Positions 26,301 to 40,000 of a stretch of DNA of 64,000 bases are shown piece by piece. The stretch's first letter is position 1; each line of letters opens with the position of its first letter. The stretch lies in the NCBI RefSeq assembly GCF_013373865.1, contig NC_050471.1, forward strand, positions 10,188,050 to 10,252,049. Reading direction: 5' to 3'. This stretch comes from Monomorium pharaonis (lineage: Eukaryota; Arthropoda; Insecta; Hymenoptera; Formicidae). Made by a program: the position numbers and the translations under genes. The notes under the pieces were generated by a model, which worked only from the letters and a program-made list of their open reading frames with translations, had not been told where the DNA came from and made no database searches.

Positions 26301-29300
26301 GGAACTTTATAGAAACATATTGTACGCGTCCCGAACTATATGAGAATTACGTTAAAATAATTAGATCTGTCGATATTCGATTAGCACTTGTCGTGTAGCC
26401 TTAGAAATTCAAGTTTTTCAAGCATAATAATTGTTTAAAAAATGTTTTAATTAATTATATCACCGGAACTTTATAGAAACATATTGTACGCGTCCCGAAC
26501 TATATGAGAATTACGTTAAAATACATAGATCTGTCGATATTCGATTAGCACTTGTCGTGTAGCCTCAAAAATTCAAGTTTTTTGGGCAAAATAATTGTTT
26601 AAAAAATGTTTTAATTAATTATATCACCTGAACTTTATAGAAACATATTGTAAGCGTCCCGAACTATATGAGAATTACGTTAAAATAATTAGATCTGTCG
26701 ATATTCGATTAGCACTTGTCGTGTAGCCTTAGAAATTCAAGTTTTTCAAGCATAATAATTGTTTAAAAAATGTTCTAATTAATTATATCACCGGAACTTT
26801 ACAGAAACATATTGTACGCGTCCCGAACTATATGAGAATTACGTTAAAATAATTAGATCTGTCGATATTCGATTAGCACTTGTCGTGTAGCCTTAGAAAT
26901 TCAAGTTTTTCAAGCATAATAATTGTTTAAAAAATGTTCTAATTAATTATATCACCGGAACTTTATAGAAACATATTGTACGCGTCCCGAACTATATGAG
27001 AATTACGTTAAAATAATTAGATCTGTCGATATTCGATTAGCACTTGTCGTGTAGCCTTAGAAATTCAAGTTTTTCAAGCATAATAATTGTTTAAAAAATG
27101 TTCTAATTAATTATATCACCGGAACTTTACAGAAACATATTGTACGCGTCCCGAACTATATGAGAATTACGTTAAAATAATTAGATCTGTCGATATTCGA
27201 TTCGCACTTGTCGTGTAGCCTTAGAAATTCAAGTTTTTCAAGCATAATAATTGTTTAAAAAATGTTCTAATTAATTATATCACCGGAACTTTATAGAAAC
27301 ATATTGTACGCGTCCCGAACTATATGAGAATTACGTTAAAATAATTAGATCTGTCGATATTCGATTAGCACTTGTCGTGTAGCCTCAGAAATTCAAGTTT
27401 TTCAAGCATAATAATTGTTTAAAAAATGTTCTAATTAATTATATCACCGGAACTTTACAGAAACATATTGTACGCGTCCCGAACTATATGAGAATTACGT
27501 TAAAATAATTAGATCTGTCGATATTCAAATAGCACTTGACGTGTAGCCTTAGAAATTCAAGTTTTTCGGGCAAAATAATTGTTTAAAAAATGTTCTAATT
27601 AATTATATCACCTGAACTTTATAGAAACATATTGTACGCGTCCCGAACTATATGAGAATTACGTTAAAATAATTAGATCTGTCGATATTCGATTAGCACT
27701 TGTCGTGTAGCCTTAGAAATTCAAGTTTTTCAAGCAAAATAATTGTTTAAAAAATGTTCTAATTAATTATATCACCGGAACTTTACAGAAACATATTGTA
27801 CGCGTCCCGAACTATATGAGAATTACGTTAAAATAATTAGATCTGTCGATATTCGATTAGCACTTGTCGTGTAGACTTACAAATTCAAGTTTTTCAAGCA
27901 TAATAATTGTTTAAAAAATGTTCTAATTAATTATATCACCGGAACTTTATAGAAACATATTGTACGCGTCTCGAACTATATGAGAATTACGTTAAAATAA
28001 ATAGATCTGTCGATATTCAAATAGCACTTGACGTGTAGCCTTAGAAATTCAAGTTTTTCGGGCAAAATAATTGTTTAAAAAATGTTCTAATTAATTATAT
28101 CACCTGAACTTTATAGAAACATATTGTACGCGTCCCGAACTATATGAGAATTACGTTAAAATACATAGATCTGTCGATATTCGATTAGCACTTGTCGTGT
28201 AGCCTCAAAAATTAAAGTTTTTTGGGCATAATAATTGTTTAAAAAATGTTTTAATTAATTATATCACCTGAACTTTATAGAAACATATTGTAAGCGTCCC
28301 GAACTATATGAGAATTACGTTAAAATAATTAGATCTGTCGATATTCGATTAGCACTTGTCGTGTAGCCTTAGAAATTCAAGTTTTTCAAGCATAATAATT
28401 GTTTAAAAAATGTTCTAATTAATTATATCACCGGAATTTTACAGAAACATATTGTACGCGTCCCGAACTATATGAGAATTACGTTAAAATAATTAGATCT
28501 GTCGATATTCAATTAGCACTTGTCGTGTAGCCTTAGAAATTCAAGTTTTTCAAGCATAATAATTGTTTAAAAAATGTTCTAATTAATTATATCACCTGAA
28601 CTTTATAGAAACATATTGTACGCGTCCCGAACTATATGAGAATTACGTTAAAATACATAGATCTGTCGATATTCGATTAGCACTTGTCGTGTAGCCTCAA
28701 AAATTCAAGTTTTTTGGGCATAATAATTGTTTAAAAAATGTTTTAATTAATTATATCACCTGAACTTTATAGAAACATATTGTAAGCGTCCCGAACTATA
28801 TGAGAATTACGTTAAAATAATTAGATCTGTCGATATTCGATTAGCACTTGTCGTGTAGCCTTAGAAATTCAAGTTTTTCAAGCATAATAATTGTTTAAAA
28901 AATGTTCTAATTAATTATATCACCGGAATTTTACAGAAACATATTGTACGCGTCCCGAACTATATGAGAATTACGTTAAAATAATTAGATCTGTCGATAT
29001 TCAATTAGCACTTGTCGTGTAGCCTTAGAAATTCAAGTTTTTCAAGCATAATAATTGTTTAAAAAATGTTCTAATTAATTATATCACCTGAACTTTATAG
29101 AAACATATTGTACGCGTCCCGAACTATATGAGAATTACGTTAAAATACATAGATCTGTCGATATTCAATTAGCACTTGTCGTGTAGCCTCAAAAATTCAA
29201 GTTTTTTGGGCATAATAATTGTTTAAAAAATGTTTTAATTAATTATATCACCTGAACTTTATAGAAACATATTGTAAGCGTCCCGAACTATATGAGAATT

Positions 29301-29930
29301 ACGTTAAAATAATTAAATCTGTCGATATTCGATTAGCACTTGTCGTGTAGCCTTAGAAATTCAAGTTTTTCAAACAAAATAATTGTTTAAAAAATGTTTT
29401 AATTAATTATATCACCGGAACTTTACAGAAACATATTGTACGCGTCCCGAACTATATGAGAATTTCGTTAAAATAAATAGATCTGTCAATATTCAAATAG
29501 CACTTGACGTGTAGCCTTAGAAATTCAAGTTTTTCGGGCAAAATAATTGTTTAAAAAATGTTTTAATTAATTATATTACCGGAATTCTTTAGAAATTTAT
29601 TGTACGCGTCCGGAACTATATAAGAATTCCGTTAAAATAAATAGAACTGTCGATATTTGAACAGCATCTCACCTTTAGCCCTCAAAAGTCAAGTTTTTCG
29701 GACAAAATAATTGTTTAAAAAATGTTTTAATTAATTATATCACTGGAACTCTTTAGAAAATTATTGGACGCGTCCGGAACTATATGAAAACTGCGTTAAA
29801 ATAGATAAATCTGTCGATATTCAATTAGCACTTCACGTCCAGCTTTCAAAATTCAAGTTTTCCGGGCAAAATAATTTTTAAAGAAATGTTTTTATTAATT
29901 ACAACACCATAACTTTTTTAAAAACTATTG
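23341..29930. repeat. 164-bp satellite DNA array, about 41 units, with higher-order repeats
   Basis: The landmark ttgtacgcgtcc recurs at 23371, 23534, 23696 and 23860, then every 164 bp to 29928, giving 41 head-to-tail units in one orientation. The monomer is AT-rich; constant blocks include gaactatatgagaattacg, tagatctgtcgatattcga, cacttgtcgtgtagcc and ttaattaattatatcacc. The outer three or so units on each side are clearly more diverged than the core, as is typical of arrays homogenised by unequal exchange or conversion. Diagnostic variants repeat at multiples of the monomer: ttgtaagcg replaces ttgtacgcg at 25664, 26648, 28288, 28780 and 29272, spaced 984, 1640, 492 and 492 bp apart. No open frame of 60 codons crosses the array. 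It may be a local tandem expansion or an outlying block of a centromeric/heterochromatic family. Confidence 0.95.
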
Positions 29931-30943
29931 ACACACGTTTAATCGGCATCGCGGAAAAGCGACAACAATACTTCGAGAGATGCGAGTATCGATGCCATGC
30001 CCTTTTTTAGAAAGGATAGTAGTATAGGAAAAGAAATGCGCAAGGAAAAATAAGTTCAAAGAAACCACATAGTATTATAATTGTACATGTAAGACCCACG
30101 TACGTGTTTAAATCATGTAATGTAAGAAAAATAAGCATTTCAATATTTTTTAAATTTATTTAAGCAAAATAATTATATTCTCTTAAATTTAAATTTTGTT
30201 TTTCTTGTCTATTTAGATTATACAAAAATCAGACCCCTTAATGTTGGCGTAAATATCATCAGTTTTAACGCGCGACTGAGTACCGTATATTTTAATTACA
30301 AATACATGTTGAGAGAAATATGAATACGCGTCATATACGCTTGCAATTAATAAGCCGGATAAAGGTGTAACGTTCTGAGTCTGCAAGCGAAAATGATACA
30401 ACAGATTTACAATCGAGATTTGCTATTGTGTTCCGTTATTACGTGTCATAATTTACAGAAAAGCGGTCTTACGCAAATTTTATGGACGACAAGCCGTATA
30501 GTATGCGTATGTCATAATACCCAGTTTATATTTTCGTGCATAACGAAGAATAAAATGTTTAGACTCACGCTATAGAAACGCAAATATTGACCGTAAATCC
30601 CGAAGATAGAGAGAGAGAGAGAGAAATAAAATTAAAATATTAAACACTGTCCGCTACAGATTTTTCCTGTAACAATCCTTGTCACCTGCGTTTATAGTCT
30701 CACATGTTTCAATGGTCATTGTTTCACGAACGATAAAATGAAAAGCAATATTATTCATCATATAATTATTTGCACACATTATTTTACAGTTTCATAATAC
30801 TTCATCAAAAGCGATTAATTTGTTATATTCATATGATGATTTTGAATAACAAAACAATTTTTCACTTAACAAAATAATTTTCTTGATTAGCATTTTCATA
30901 TTTCACCAACGAGAGTGTTCGATGTAACGCGATGTACACTTAA

Positions 30944-30990
30944 ACAGGATATCCTTTAGACAGGATATCCTTTGGACAGGATAATTCTGT
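30944..30990. repeat. 16-bp tandem repeat, 2.6 copies
   Basis: Unit starts are at 30944, 30960 and 30976 (acaggatatcctttag, acaggatatcctttgg, acaggataattctg). Each full unit contains the palindrome aggatatcct. Confidence 0.75.
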
Positions 30991-31307
30991 GATCCATGTC
31001 CTACGCCCACTTGTCCACCCAACGTCGCAGGTAAACACGGGTAAACGCAATGTCGATTATTCACAGCGGATTATTCGATACCGGACGCATGCATTTATGC
31101 ACACTCGTGTGCATCCTCTATACATCTTATATATATTTCCTTGACCTACAGGTGGTCAACCATCGGCACGTAACACCGATAAAAATACAATAAATCGTTC
31201 AACGGAAAATCATATCAGATTGAATATAATTTCTAATTTTTTCCGTTTTATTTAACATTGCATAATAAAATTATATATATTGTATGCATGTAATTTTATA
31301 TAACAGA

Positions 31308-31309
<2 letters not shown>

Positions 31310-31346
<37 letters not shown>

Positions 31347-31354
31347 ATTATTAT
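31310..31354. repeat. AT and ATT microsatellite
   Basis: About 15 AT dinucleotides followed by about five ATT trinucleotides. Confidence 0.9.
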
Positions 31355-34300
31355 TCCTGTGTATGTGTATACATTAAACGTTGACTGCTTTGCGGTATCC
31401 ATATTCTGTCCGAAGACCTCAGTATGAAATCAGAGTCAGAACCACCTACGCTTGTTCATCCTCGTCATTCTCCGGGAGGGTTACCGGAGATACGACAGAT
31501 AGAGATGGTAATTTAGAGTCATTATTATAGACGTCTGAGGCAATGGCAGCGGGTGCTGTAACGATCTGTAAGCGCATATGTAGAGTCGCGCGAGCGTGGA
31601 ATTAAACGATCTCATTAACGGAACTTCACGGTCGAAATATCGATGGCTATCTCGACGGCTGCAAATAGGGCACGCTTGTAAGCACTGTCTGCGCGTTTGA
31701 ACTCTGCCCTTGCGATAACTAAGCCCGACCATCGATACTCGATACTTTCAAAATTAAATTAATAAACATTTATACGGTTGATTATCAATTTATATCTCCT
31801 AAAAAATTTTACGCTTAGCAAAATTAATTATTCATTCAACAGTAACATTGTTAAAGATTTGAAAAATATTTTGTCACAGATATTTAAGCTGCAGACGCTT
31901 TGAGATATAAATTGACAAAACATTTTTTAAAGTTGGAATTAAAAATAAAGAAGATTATTATTAACTGCTACATAACGGCATAATTCAGAGAACAATGTTT
32001 TCCAGTTTAAATATTTTAAATTATTAAAATTGAGTAACATTAATTTTAAATGTGATTTTAGTATAGATAATAATGTATTATTAATTAATAGAGGAATAAA
32101 CATATCATTAGCTCTTTGTTCAGTGTATTTTTGTTTTTCCAAATAACTAAAAAATAATAATTTTGGATAAAGGATTCCTGAATTTCTAACGACTGCTTGT
32201 GCCTTTTGTGCCAACAATACAAGTACAAGTACAAAAGCAATGTCTATTAACAATAATGTACATAAAAATAAAGCACCATAAAAATATAAATAAAAACAAT
32301 ATTCTTTCTGTATATCTTATCTCATCGTGCACGGATATAAATTCGTCCTACTTAACCAGCTAATATTTTTTCTTGCTTGATCATGCTAATTAATGAAAGG
32401 CAACTTACGTAGCACAGTTTCTAATCGATATCTCATTAGGTATTAAGTACATACTTACTATTTAATTCTTACGATAACATTATTGGTCCATGCCAACTGT
32501 TACTGCAACATATTCCAACTATTTCTATCTAACGGTTATTAAACATTTGCAATTTTGTAATGTACAATCGATAAATATCTATTATCTATTAAAATTTATA
32601 ATAAGAACCTTTTCCGTAATAATTTTCAAGGTATATCCTTTCTTGAATTACGTGTGAAAAATTCACCGCGATATGATGTTTTTAGCGTTGTTAACGAAGA
32701 AGGAAAATCATCCAAGTGAATTGAACTAAATAACGAAAGAAGCAGGAAGACAGTAAACAGTCATAACACTAAAGTTGTTATCGCACAATGGAACAAGGAG
32801 GATAAACAAGCATCGGAAGTCGTGAGACTCGAGATTTAATATCTGGAAGACGATTACGCGAAGACGATAGGCAATTTCATTGCCTATATTTAACATCGTC
32901 GAACCGCGGATATTAAATAAATTGCAAATAATTATGTTCGACTATGAAATGATGTATCATAATTATGTCGTCATAAACTGCTATATTTACGATATTGATT
33001 ACGAGATCGAGCGATCCACTTTTCTGATATCTTCGAGTGAAAGATCGCCTATTATATTTTTCTGTAACGATTTACCATACGCTTCGCACTTCAGTATAAT
33101 CTCACACTTTCATATATTTCCTTTACTTTTTCCTTTACTTTCAATGTGTAAAATATGCCTACGTCTATGCTGTATATTAACTATTTATCAATCTACCTTT
33201 AAAATAACCGATATGCTGTAAAGGAACGGAATTTAATGATAATTTGTATAATTATTAAAAAAAAACGGAACAGCAAAAATAATTTATTTGCACAAATGTA
33301 ACGCGCGCATGTTCGTATTGAAATTATCTTTTATCTTTAACGAACGACGGCCTCGTAACGGTGCGGGATTGACCGATACCGGTTTTCTAATCGAGAAAAG
33401 GCGATTAGAGCAAGAGACACGCGGTCTGAGATCCCACGCAAGTGAAAATCTGCCAATCACGGCCCTCATCGGCCGCATTATGACTCAAATGGTTCTATTA
33501 AGTGCGTTCCATCACGTGCCATTAGAGCCGCGCGGATTCTCTCGCCTTTTCCTCAACGATGTCTTTTCTTACGATTGGCCTCGGTCTTCGTAAATGACGA
33601 CGGCGAAAGTGCATTATATCGATCCCCTCGGTCTTAACGCCGTTTCCATTAGGTTAACGACCTCCGCCTGATAAAGTATTCACGATACGGATAAATACTA
33701 CGTGATTCCCAAAGTAATGGATAAACCGCGTTCGCGAAAGGCGATTAAACGTTAGATCGCACATTGATCTGCATTGTCTGTTGTCGCATTCCCCTCACGA
33801 TGCATCGAGCGACGCGTTATCGCAGACGCCATTCGGCCAATAACAACAAATTAAACTTTTTATTGAAAGGTATATAAAGGACCGCGAGAAACTAAACTAA
33901 TAAGTTTAAATTAACTTCAACTATTTGATAATAAACTCTTACATTGCGAAAATTGAACGGATCTCTCTACCAAGCTAATGCTCAAGTTTACGCAGGTCAA
34001 TACGATGCCGCGGATAGGTATCGGAAGCACATTATTTTCACGATCTAATTAATTACGAAGTAGTACTGCGAACGTTTCCAAGTTTACAAGTTTGGTTTAG
34101 CCATGAATCTCTCTCAGTGTAGAGCAAAGTTTCGACTTCAGCGCGGCCGAGGGGGTGATAGACACCCTCCAGGAGGGTTGACGGCTCTCCGGAAAGTGGC
34201 GCCTACCAACGGAGACGCCGAGCACCATCGGCGTCCCGACGTCGCAGCATCCCTTCAATGTTCTATGACCTGCCGCTAGATTGAGATACCAGACACTTTC

Positions 34301-35150
34301 TATCGTGACACCGGGTATATCGCGCGCCGATAATGCAGATCTTGTACGTTAGCCTTACATTGAGTAGAGTAGCCTAATTATCAAATAATAGTTTATTGAT
34401 TTAAAAAGACACTACTTCAAAAGAATCTAAAAAAAAAATTATTTTCCAGAAAATGTCAATTAATCGCTCTTAATTCGTTAATATCAACATTTGTACAACA
34501 AATAAAAGTAAAAACAGGCAGATGTGTCCATTGTTAACATATATAAATCATATTATCCCTCTGTACTCCCGTAAATATTTGACATATTTAAATAAAAAAA
34601 GTTAAAATAATTTTTCGTCAAAATAATAATTTTAGATGTCACTTTTCATTCTTTATCACTTTGAATATATTTTATGTACGCGCGTGAAGGAAAATGACGA
34701 AACAAGTAAGAAAAGAAATTACAGTTAGTCATTATTACTTCTCAACTAGAGGATGGAAGTGATAGAAATTACAATATTTTTGTGACAAGCTGAATGTGCG
34801 GTTTGACACCCCTTCCCCTAGTGAAAACGAGCTTTGCGGAAAATTCCTGCGGGCCTTTGACCTATGTTGCGGGCGCGTTGTGCCATTCTCGTGTAGTTCG
34901 TTGCGATTTGTATCGCAAACGTAGTATCGAAGTCCTCGTAGCGGGATATCCCATTTGATGGTCGATCCCATGAAAATCTGCCTCGTTAAGCATCTGAACG
35001 TATTTGAGGTAGCACACTCGCATGCTTGCACAATCCATCAAAAACCGAAAGCAGAAAGTATACGCGCGGCCACCGACAGGTCCGCCGGTACAGATCAATG
35101 CGGGATGAAAAAAAGGCGACGAACGAAATGGTCTATGTGCGACGAAATAT

Positions 35151-35325
35151 AAATTACTATCAAGTGCCGTAAAATCCGCAAGTTTCTATCAACAGTCGTA
35201 AAGAGGCAAATCGTTCTTAAAGAACCATAAAGAAACAACTCGCTATCAAGAGCCGTAAAAAAAGTAAATTACTACCGACAGTCACTGGTTTCGCATATGT
35301 ATCTCGTCAAGTATCGTAAAGATAC
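35151..35325. repeat. Decayed 29-bp tandem array, about 6 units
   Basis: Units start at 35151, 35180, 35208, 35237, 35266 and 35295. Shared features are an aa-rich start, ctatcaa-g in the middle and c[ct]gtaaa near the end; unit-to-unit divergence is high. The array lies between two direct copies of a segment, 35101-35137 and 35343-35368 (c-ggatgaaaaaaa ... atggtctat), about 242 bp apart. No gene is present. Confidence 0.6.
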
Positions 35326-35474
35326 ATTCATATAAATCGATACGGATGAAAAAAACAGATGGTCTATAAAAAAAAGTAAAATATAATCAGAAGTTAATAC
35401 TTAAAATCGACATACACTAATTCATTTATACGTGGAGATCTTTTCTCTTAAAATTTATCCTCAAAATCACAATT

Positions 35475-35621
35475 GTCATGGGACAATATATAAAATTCTA
35501 CTATTTTTTTAATAAAAATCAACTAAACTATCTTAACTAAACTAAAATAGTTGACTAAATTTGAAAGTTTACTAAAAGTACAGTTTACTAAAATTCTTCG
35601 AAGTCCATGTTGTCCCATGAC
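35475..35621. mobile_element. Small element with 12-bp terminal inverted repeats
   Basis: GTCATGGGACAA at 35475-35486 and its exact reverse complement at 35610-35621 bound 147 bp of AT-rich DNA that contains short internal inverted and direct repeats (for example ttactaaaa). No target duplication longer than two bases is evident. It is probably a non-autonomous terminal-inverted-repeat transposon remnant; the superfamily is not assigned. Confidence 0.5.
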
Positions 35622-36435
35622 TACCGTAATTTTAAATAAATTTTTAAAAAAATTCTCTTTGTAAATAAAACAATTTCAAGAAAAAAACCTGACATTAAAT
35701 TGTTAAGAGATTTATGTGTCGAGTAATAAAGCTGTTCTAAATAAAATTATTTTTTTTAACTGTAAAAAATATATATATGTGTGTTTGTATATTTAAATTA
35801 TCAACATTAAAATATCACATGTTACATCCAATTATATATATAATTAAGGAAACAAGAAAAAATAGCAAAATATATTTCTGATACGTAAGAGGATAATTAA
35901 AAAGGACAACAAAAATTTAAACAAATAATTAGATAATTATGTAAATCACAGGAAGTTCGATCAACGTGTGGTTTTAGATGGTTTTAATTGTCACATACAT
36001 AGACGTTGATAATGTGTTCGGTTATCGCTTGATTAATCGCTTGATTAAAGGTCGCTGGCTAGAGAACCTTTAGGTTACTCCATCGCTTACTCCAAGCTAA
36101 TTAACTCTCGACATGCGCGACAAATCAATCGAGTAGTAGAGACTTTCAACCGGTCTTAAATTGGATTTCGTACGGAAGCATCACGCGCGAGAGGATATTG
36201 AACCGAGGACGAGATGACAGAGTTCAAATAAACGCGGAAGATGTGTCAATTCGTGTTATAAAATGATTTGATTACCGTGACGTTGTAATAAGACGAGCAA
36301 ATATTTATTAGATTCTATCGTGATTCTATCGTAACATGATGAGAAAGTAAACGTTGCTTACGAGAGATGCGATTAAGTAATAAACATTAAAAAAAAAGGT
36401 ACCTAATATTTGTAACAACAATTAAAATAATATAC

Positions 36436-36690
36436 ACAGTTAGGAGCTTTACTTTTTATAGTTATTACTACTATACTACTAGTAATAACATACGTTTAAT
36501 TATAATAACATGTGTTACACACTAACAAAAAAATTGTTATAGTTATCATAATTTAAATATGATTAAAAATATTATTATTAATCAAAAATATTATTAACAT
36601 TAGAGCAGTAATAATTATAAAGAAAGAGCCTAATTATAATTATTTTAAGATTCAACCATAAATATCAACTTTTCTTTCATTGTCAGTAAA
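36436..36690 (+). repeat. AT-rich interspersed repeat, copy A
   Basis: This copy aligns collinearly with 40094-40385 in the same orientation. Matched blocks include agttatta-tact, a shared atatta/aatatta block, g[ac]gcagtaata-t-ataaa (36605 onward), gagc, taattatttta, ttcaa, and tatcaa--actttt. The distance from the first to the cagtaata block is about 146 bp here and about 152 bp in copy B. It includes the hairpin gttattacta...tagtaataac. It is non-coding. Confidence 0.5.
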
Positions 36691-37000
36691 ACTTTATACT
36701 TATTTTATACAATTTATTTTATATTTATTACACATTTTATTTCAATTTATAATTTTCATTTATGAATGTTACTCCTTCCGAAATCATTATTTTGCTTTAA
36801 TGCGAGGGAAGATTTATTGACAATTGTAGTAATAAATAGCCTTATAAAAAGTTTCTATGAAACTATCTTAAAATTCATTAAAATTGCGTTTCAGAATTCT
36901 TCGAAACCCTGCCTATCTAATCATCGTGTTTTATTTCTCTCTAATACTATACTTCTTCCGCTGAACACGCGCAAACTTTTCTAACAAATTCTCTCGGATA

Positions 37001-40000
37001 ATTTCTTGCAAAAGTGTGCGAAAAACAGCGTAAAAAGAATAAATCAACAGCGCGATATGATAGATTAAATTTACAAAAAGGAGCACAGGACGCGTTTTTC
37101 ACGTACAGAAATCGCAAAAGCTCTCTGACGCTTTTGCGATCCAGGGCTTTATACTACGGCTTAACTATCCTTTGATATTATCTCCAACATTGCCTGTACT
37201 TTGTCTCTCTACCAACGACTCTTTATGTCCGTAACCTCTGGTCCTGTACTAATACAGAAAGGGGTTTGATCTCTTTGACGAAAAATACGAGCTAATTGGC
37301 GTGTATTCCACCGCGGTGGCACCGGCGTTCGTTAGTCACGATATTCCCATGAGACCTACCAGATTCTGGAGAATCGCTTGAGAGATTATTGTCTTTCGTA
37401 TTATTTTCTTACCGAGGCAACCGTACGGCTCGACCGATTTGCAACATTAATTGCGATCTACGGTATCTCGTGTCTTTTATCCGCTTCCTGCAATTATGCA
37501 CTCGCGGCGAAAGATGTATCTGCGATTCGCCGAGTCGCACAGTTACATATCGCGTCTGTCAGTAGATCGTCTTACATGGAAAGAAAGAGATACGCATCGC
37601 GGACTCGAGTACCGTCATTATTTCAGGTCATTGTTAGCTGAAGTACCGCGAAATCATTTGTAAAACAATCCCGTCTACCTCGCCTGATTTAACAAGTTCT
37701 TAATATCGCGCCATTAGGTGTTCCTTTCGTCCAATCAGTCTCCATGCAATTACCCTCGGGGCAAAACAAATACGGTGAAGCTTCGCGCGTTTCCGGACGA
37801 AGCCAGATAACTCTCTCTCTCGCCACCACTCCCGAAACGTTTCAACGATTCTTCGCGTACACGTGTAATACACGATACGCGAACGTGTTCACGCGTCCAA
37901 CAATGCGGTCCGGAACGCAACCGGTGTAACTAAAGCTAAACACCGCCTAATGAACGCATACGGGCGGCTCTTTGGCACAAAGTCCCCCCTCTCTCTCTCT
38001 CTCTCTCGCTCTCTTTCTCTCTTTCCCCTTTCTCTCTCTCTCACTACTTTATATAAAGCACGAGTGAGTTATTTACATTGTGGTCGACAGAATTTCAAGC
38101 TGCGCGAGGTTCTAATGAACCTTTGCCTCCTCCATCCTATCTACCACTACCATCCCCTCCTTCTCTCCCCCCCCCCCACACATCGTCTGACCAAACTGGT
38201 TCGTTCGGACCAGCGTGTCGGGTCGTTAATTAATTAAAATCCACATCGTCGCAAATATTTTAGATACCTCGAAAGCTTTATGAGGAAAATACTTCAAACT
38301 TCCTGACGCACTTCCACCCCTCTCCCCCGTTATTCGCTGCGCGTCTACGTCCACCCCCCCGGGAAACAGGGATTGCGAATAGCTGTAGAACCTTCGCCGC
38401 ACGAATATTTACGAAGGGTGATCGCGAATGCGGGAAAAAAACGAGTATTTAATGAAATGTACGTACATCGAGAGAAAGCGAGAGAAACGAAAAGAAAGAA
38501 AGAGGAAAATAAAAAATCAGAAGAGAGATGCAAAATCATAAAAATACCGCAAACCAGAAAATCATAGAATTTCAATGATCAGCACTTATGCCACTATGCA
38601 TTCAATTTTCCTCGGTAATTTACTAACGTCAAGATTTTTTTTACAGTAGTGAAGTAGTCGCTAGTAACACACAATCATTAATAGATAATTGTATTAATGT
38701 TCGATTATATTATAAATTTATACATCCAAGAAAAAATATTCGAAAGAAAAATTTTATCAGTAAAATAAAAGTAGAGTTGCGGCACGTTCCGCGTACTTAA
38801 TTAAGTTATTTTAAAAAGTAATTACATTTTTCTTTTTGTTTTAACTTTATTATTTAGAAAATACATCAATCTCTGTCAAAATTATCTTAATTAAACTAAG
38901 AAGTTATCAACTTTTTTATATCACATTGATTGAATACATAATTAATATTATGCAATAAGTTATCTCAAATTTGTAATTAAGATTAATTGTCACATTAATA
39001 TCGTAATGTAATATTAAAATTATGCAAAGTACAAACAAGATCCTGTTTTACAACCTAATTACCAGTAACATGTAAATTTATTCATGCAGAACAGCTATGT
39101 AATGCACAGCAAAATCACAGAAATACGACCCCCGGGCGACTTATGAATACCCCGCGCGGCAATGACGACAACCACTTTTCGAGATAACCTTCAGTTCCCT
39201 AATCTCTGTACTCGCCCCCGCCTATTCCACGCTCCATTATTCTCTTCTTCTCCTTCTTTTTCTATCTCTCTTTCTCTCTCTAGACCGTAAGCTTGAGATT
39301 AAGGTTCTTTAATGATTACGTCGTGCCCATGTCAAGCAGAATAATTACAAATATGAAATCCGACAAGCTTTGAGATTCATATGAGATTTTGTTTGACGGA
39401 ATGGCAACTTTTAGAAAATTATCGCGGATGTCAGGTCAGTTATCGCCGAAAAAAATAGAACATTATATTACGCATATAAATCGATTTTGATAAAAATCCC
39501 GCACTGCATTTGTTCTTATCTTTTATCGAGAAAACATTACGATTTAATTAGCGCAAATATATAGCTAAAAGAAACTATTACGGTCTCTGTGTACTTTACC
39601 GTTTCCTGTGTTTTCAAAGAAAAAAAAGGTGTAATTGAGTAGTAATTAATTACAGGTTGCTGTAACTCGTTAAAAGTGTTCGTAAGATGCCGATGATCAA
39701 CGGTCAACAACGAGACAAGGAATATACTTCTTTCTTTGCTTTTCCCGATGGCGCTTATTACCGGCTACTTTTATCTAAGATGTCTCCAGGATCCGACGCG
39801 AAAGGAAAGCGTCTTAATTAGACGGGAAGAACTTTAATTAGACAGTACGCTTAAGTGACATACTCGAGAACGACCTCTTTATCAAACTTGAACTGTAAAA
39901 GAAAGAAAAGAAAAGGAAGACACCTGAAAAATGCAAAATTTATTTCGAAATTTATCGTAAATTTAGGTAACCTAAATATTTAAATACTTTGTGGAAAATA

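Larger units (their letters stand above)
29931..35150. other. Non-coding stretch downstream of the satellite
   Basis: No gene is supported. An AT microsatellite followed by ATT units is at 31310-31354, a GA run at 30607-30624, and 2.6 copies of a 16-bp unit (acaggatatcctttag) at 30944-30990. CpG-rich blocks lie at 31380-31740, 33290-33840 and 33960-34340; the last contains the 8-bp-stem hairpin gacgccga...tcggcgtc near 34212-34233. A hydrophobic minus-strand open frame at 31939-32253 has no ATG start. Confidence 0.45.

Noticed and set aside
31939..32253. Hydrophobic minus-strand frame resembling a membrane or signal segment
   Set aside because: There is no ATG start, an in-frame stop lies shortly upstream, and the second half looks like translated AT-rich DNA. 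I considered a decayed chemoreceptor fragment but no diagnostic motif is present.
35151..35325. 29-bp repeat considered as a CRISPR-like array
   Set aside because: Units are contiguous without spacers and strongly diverged, and the setting is eukaryotic.
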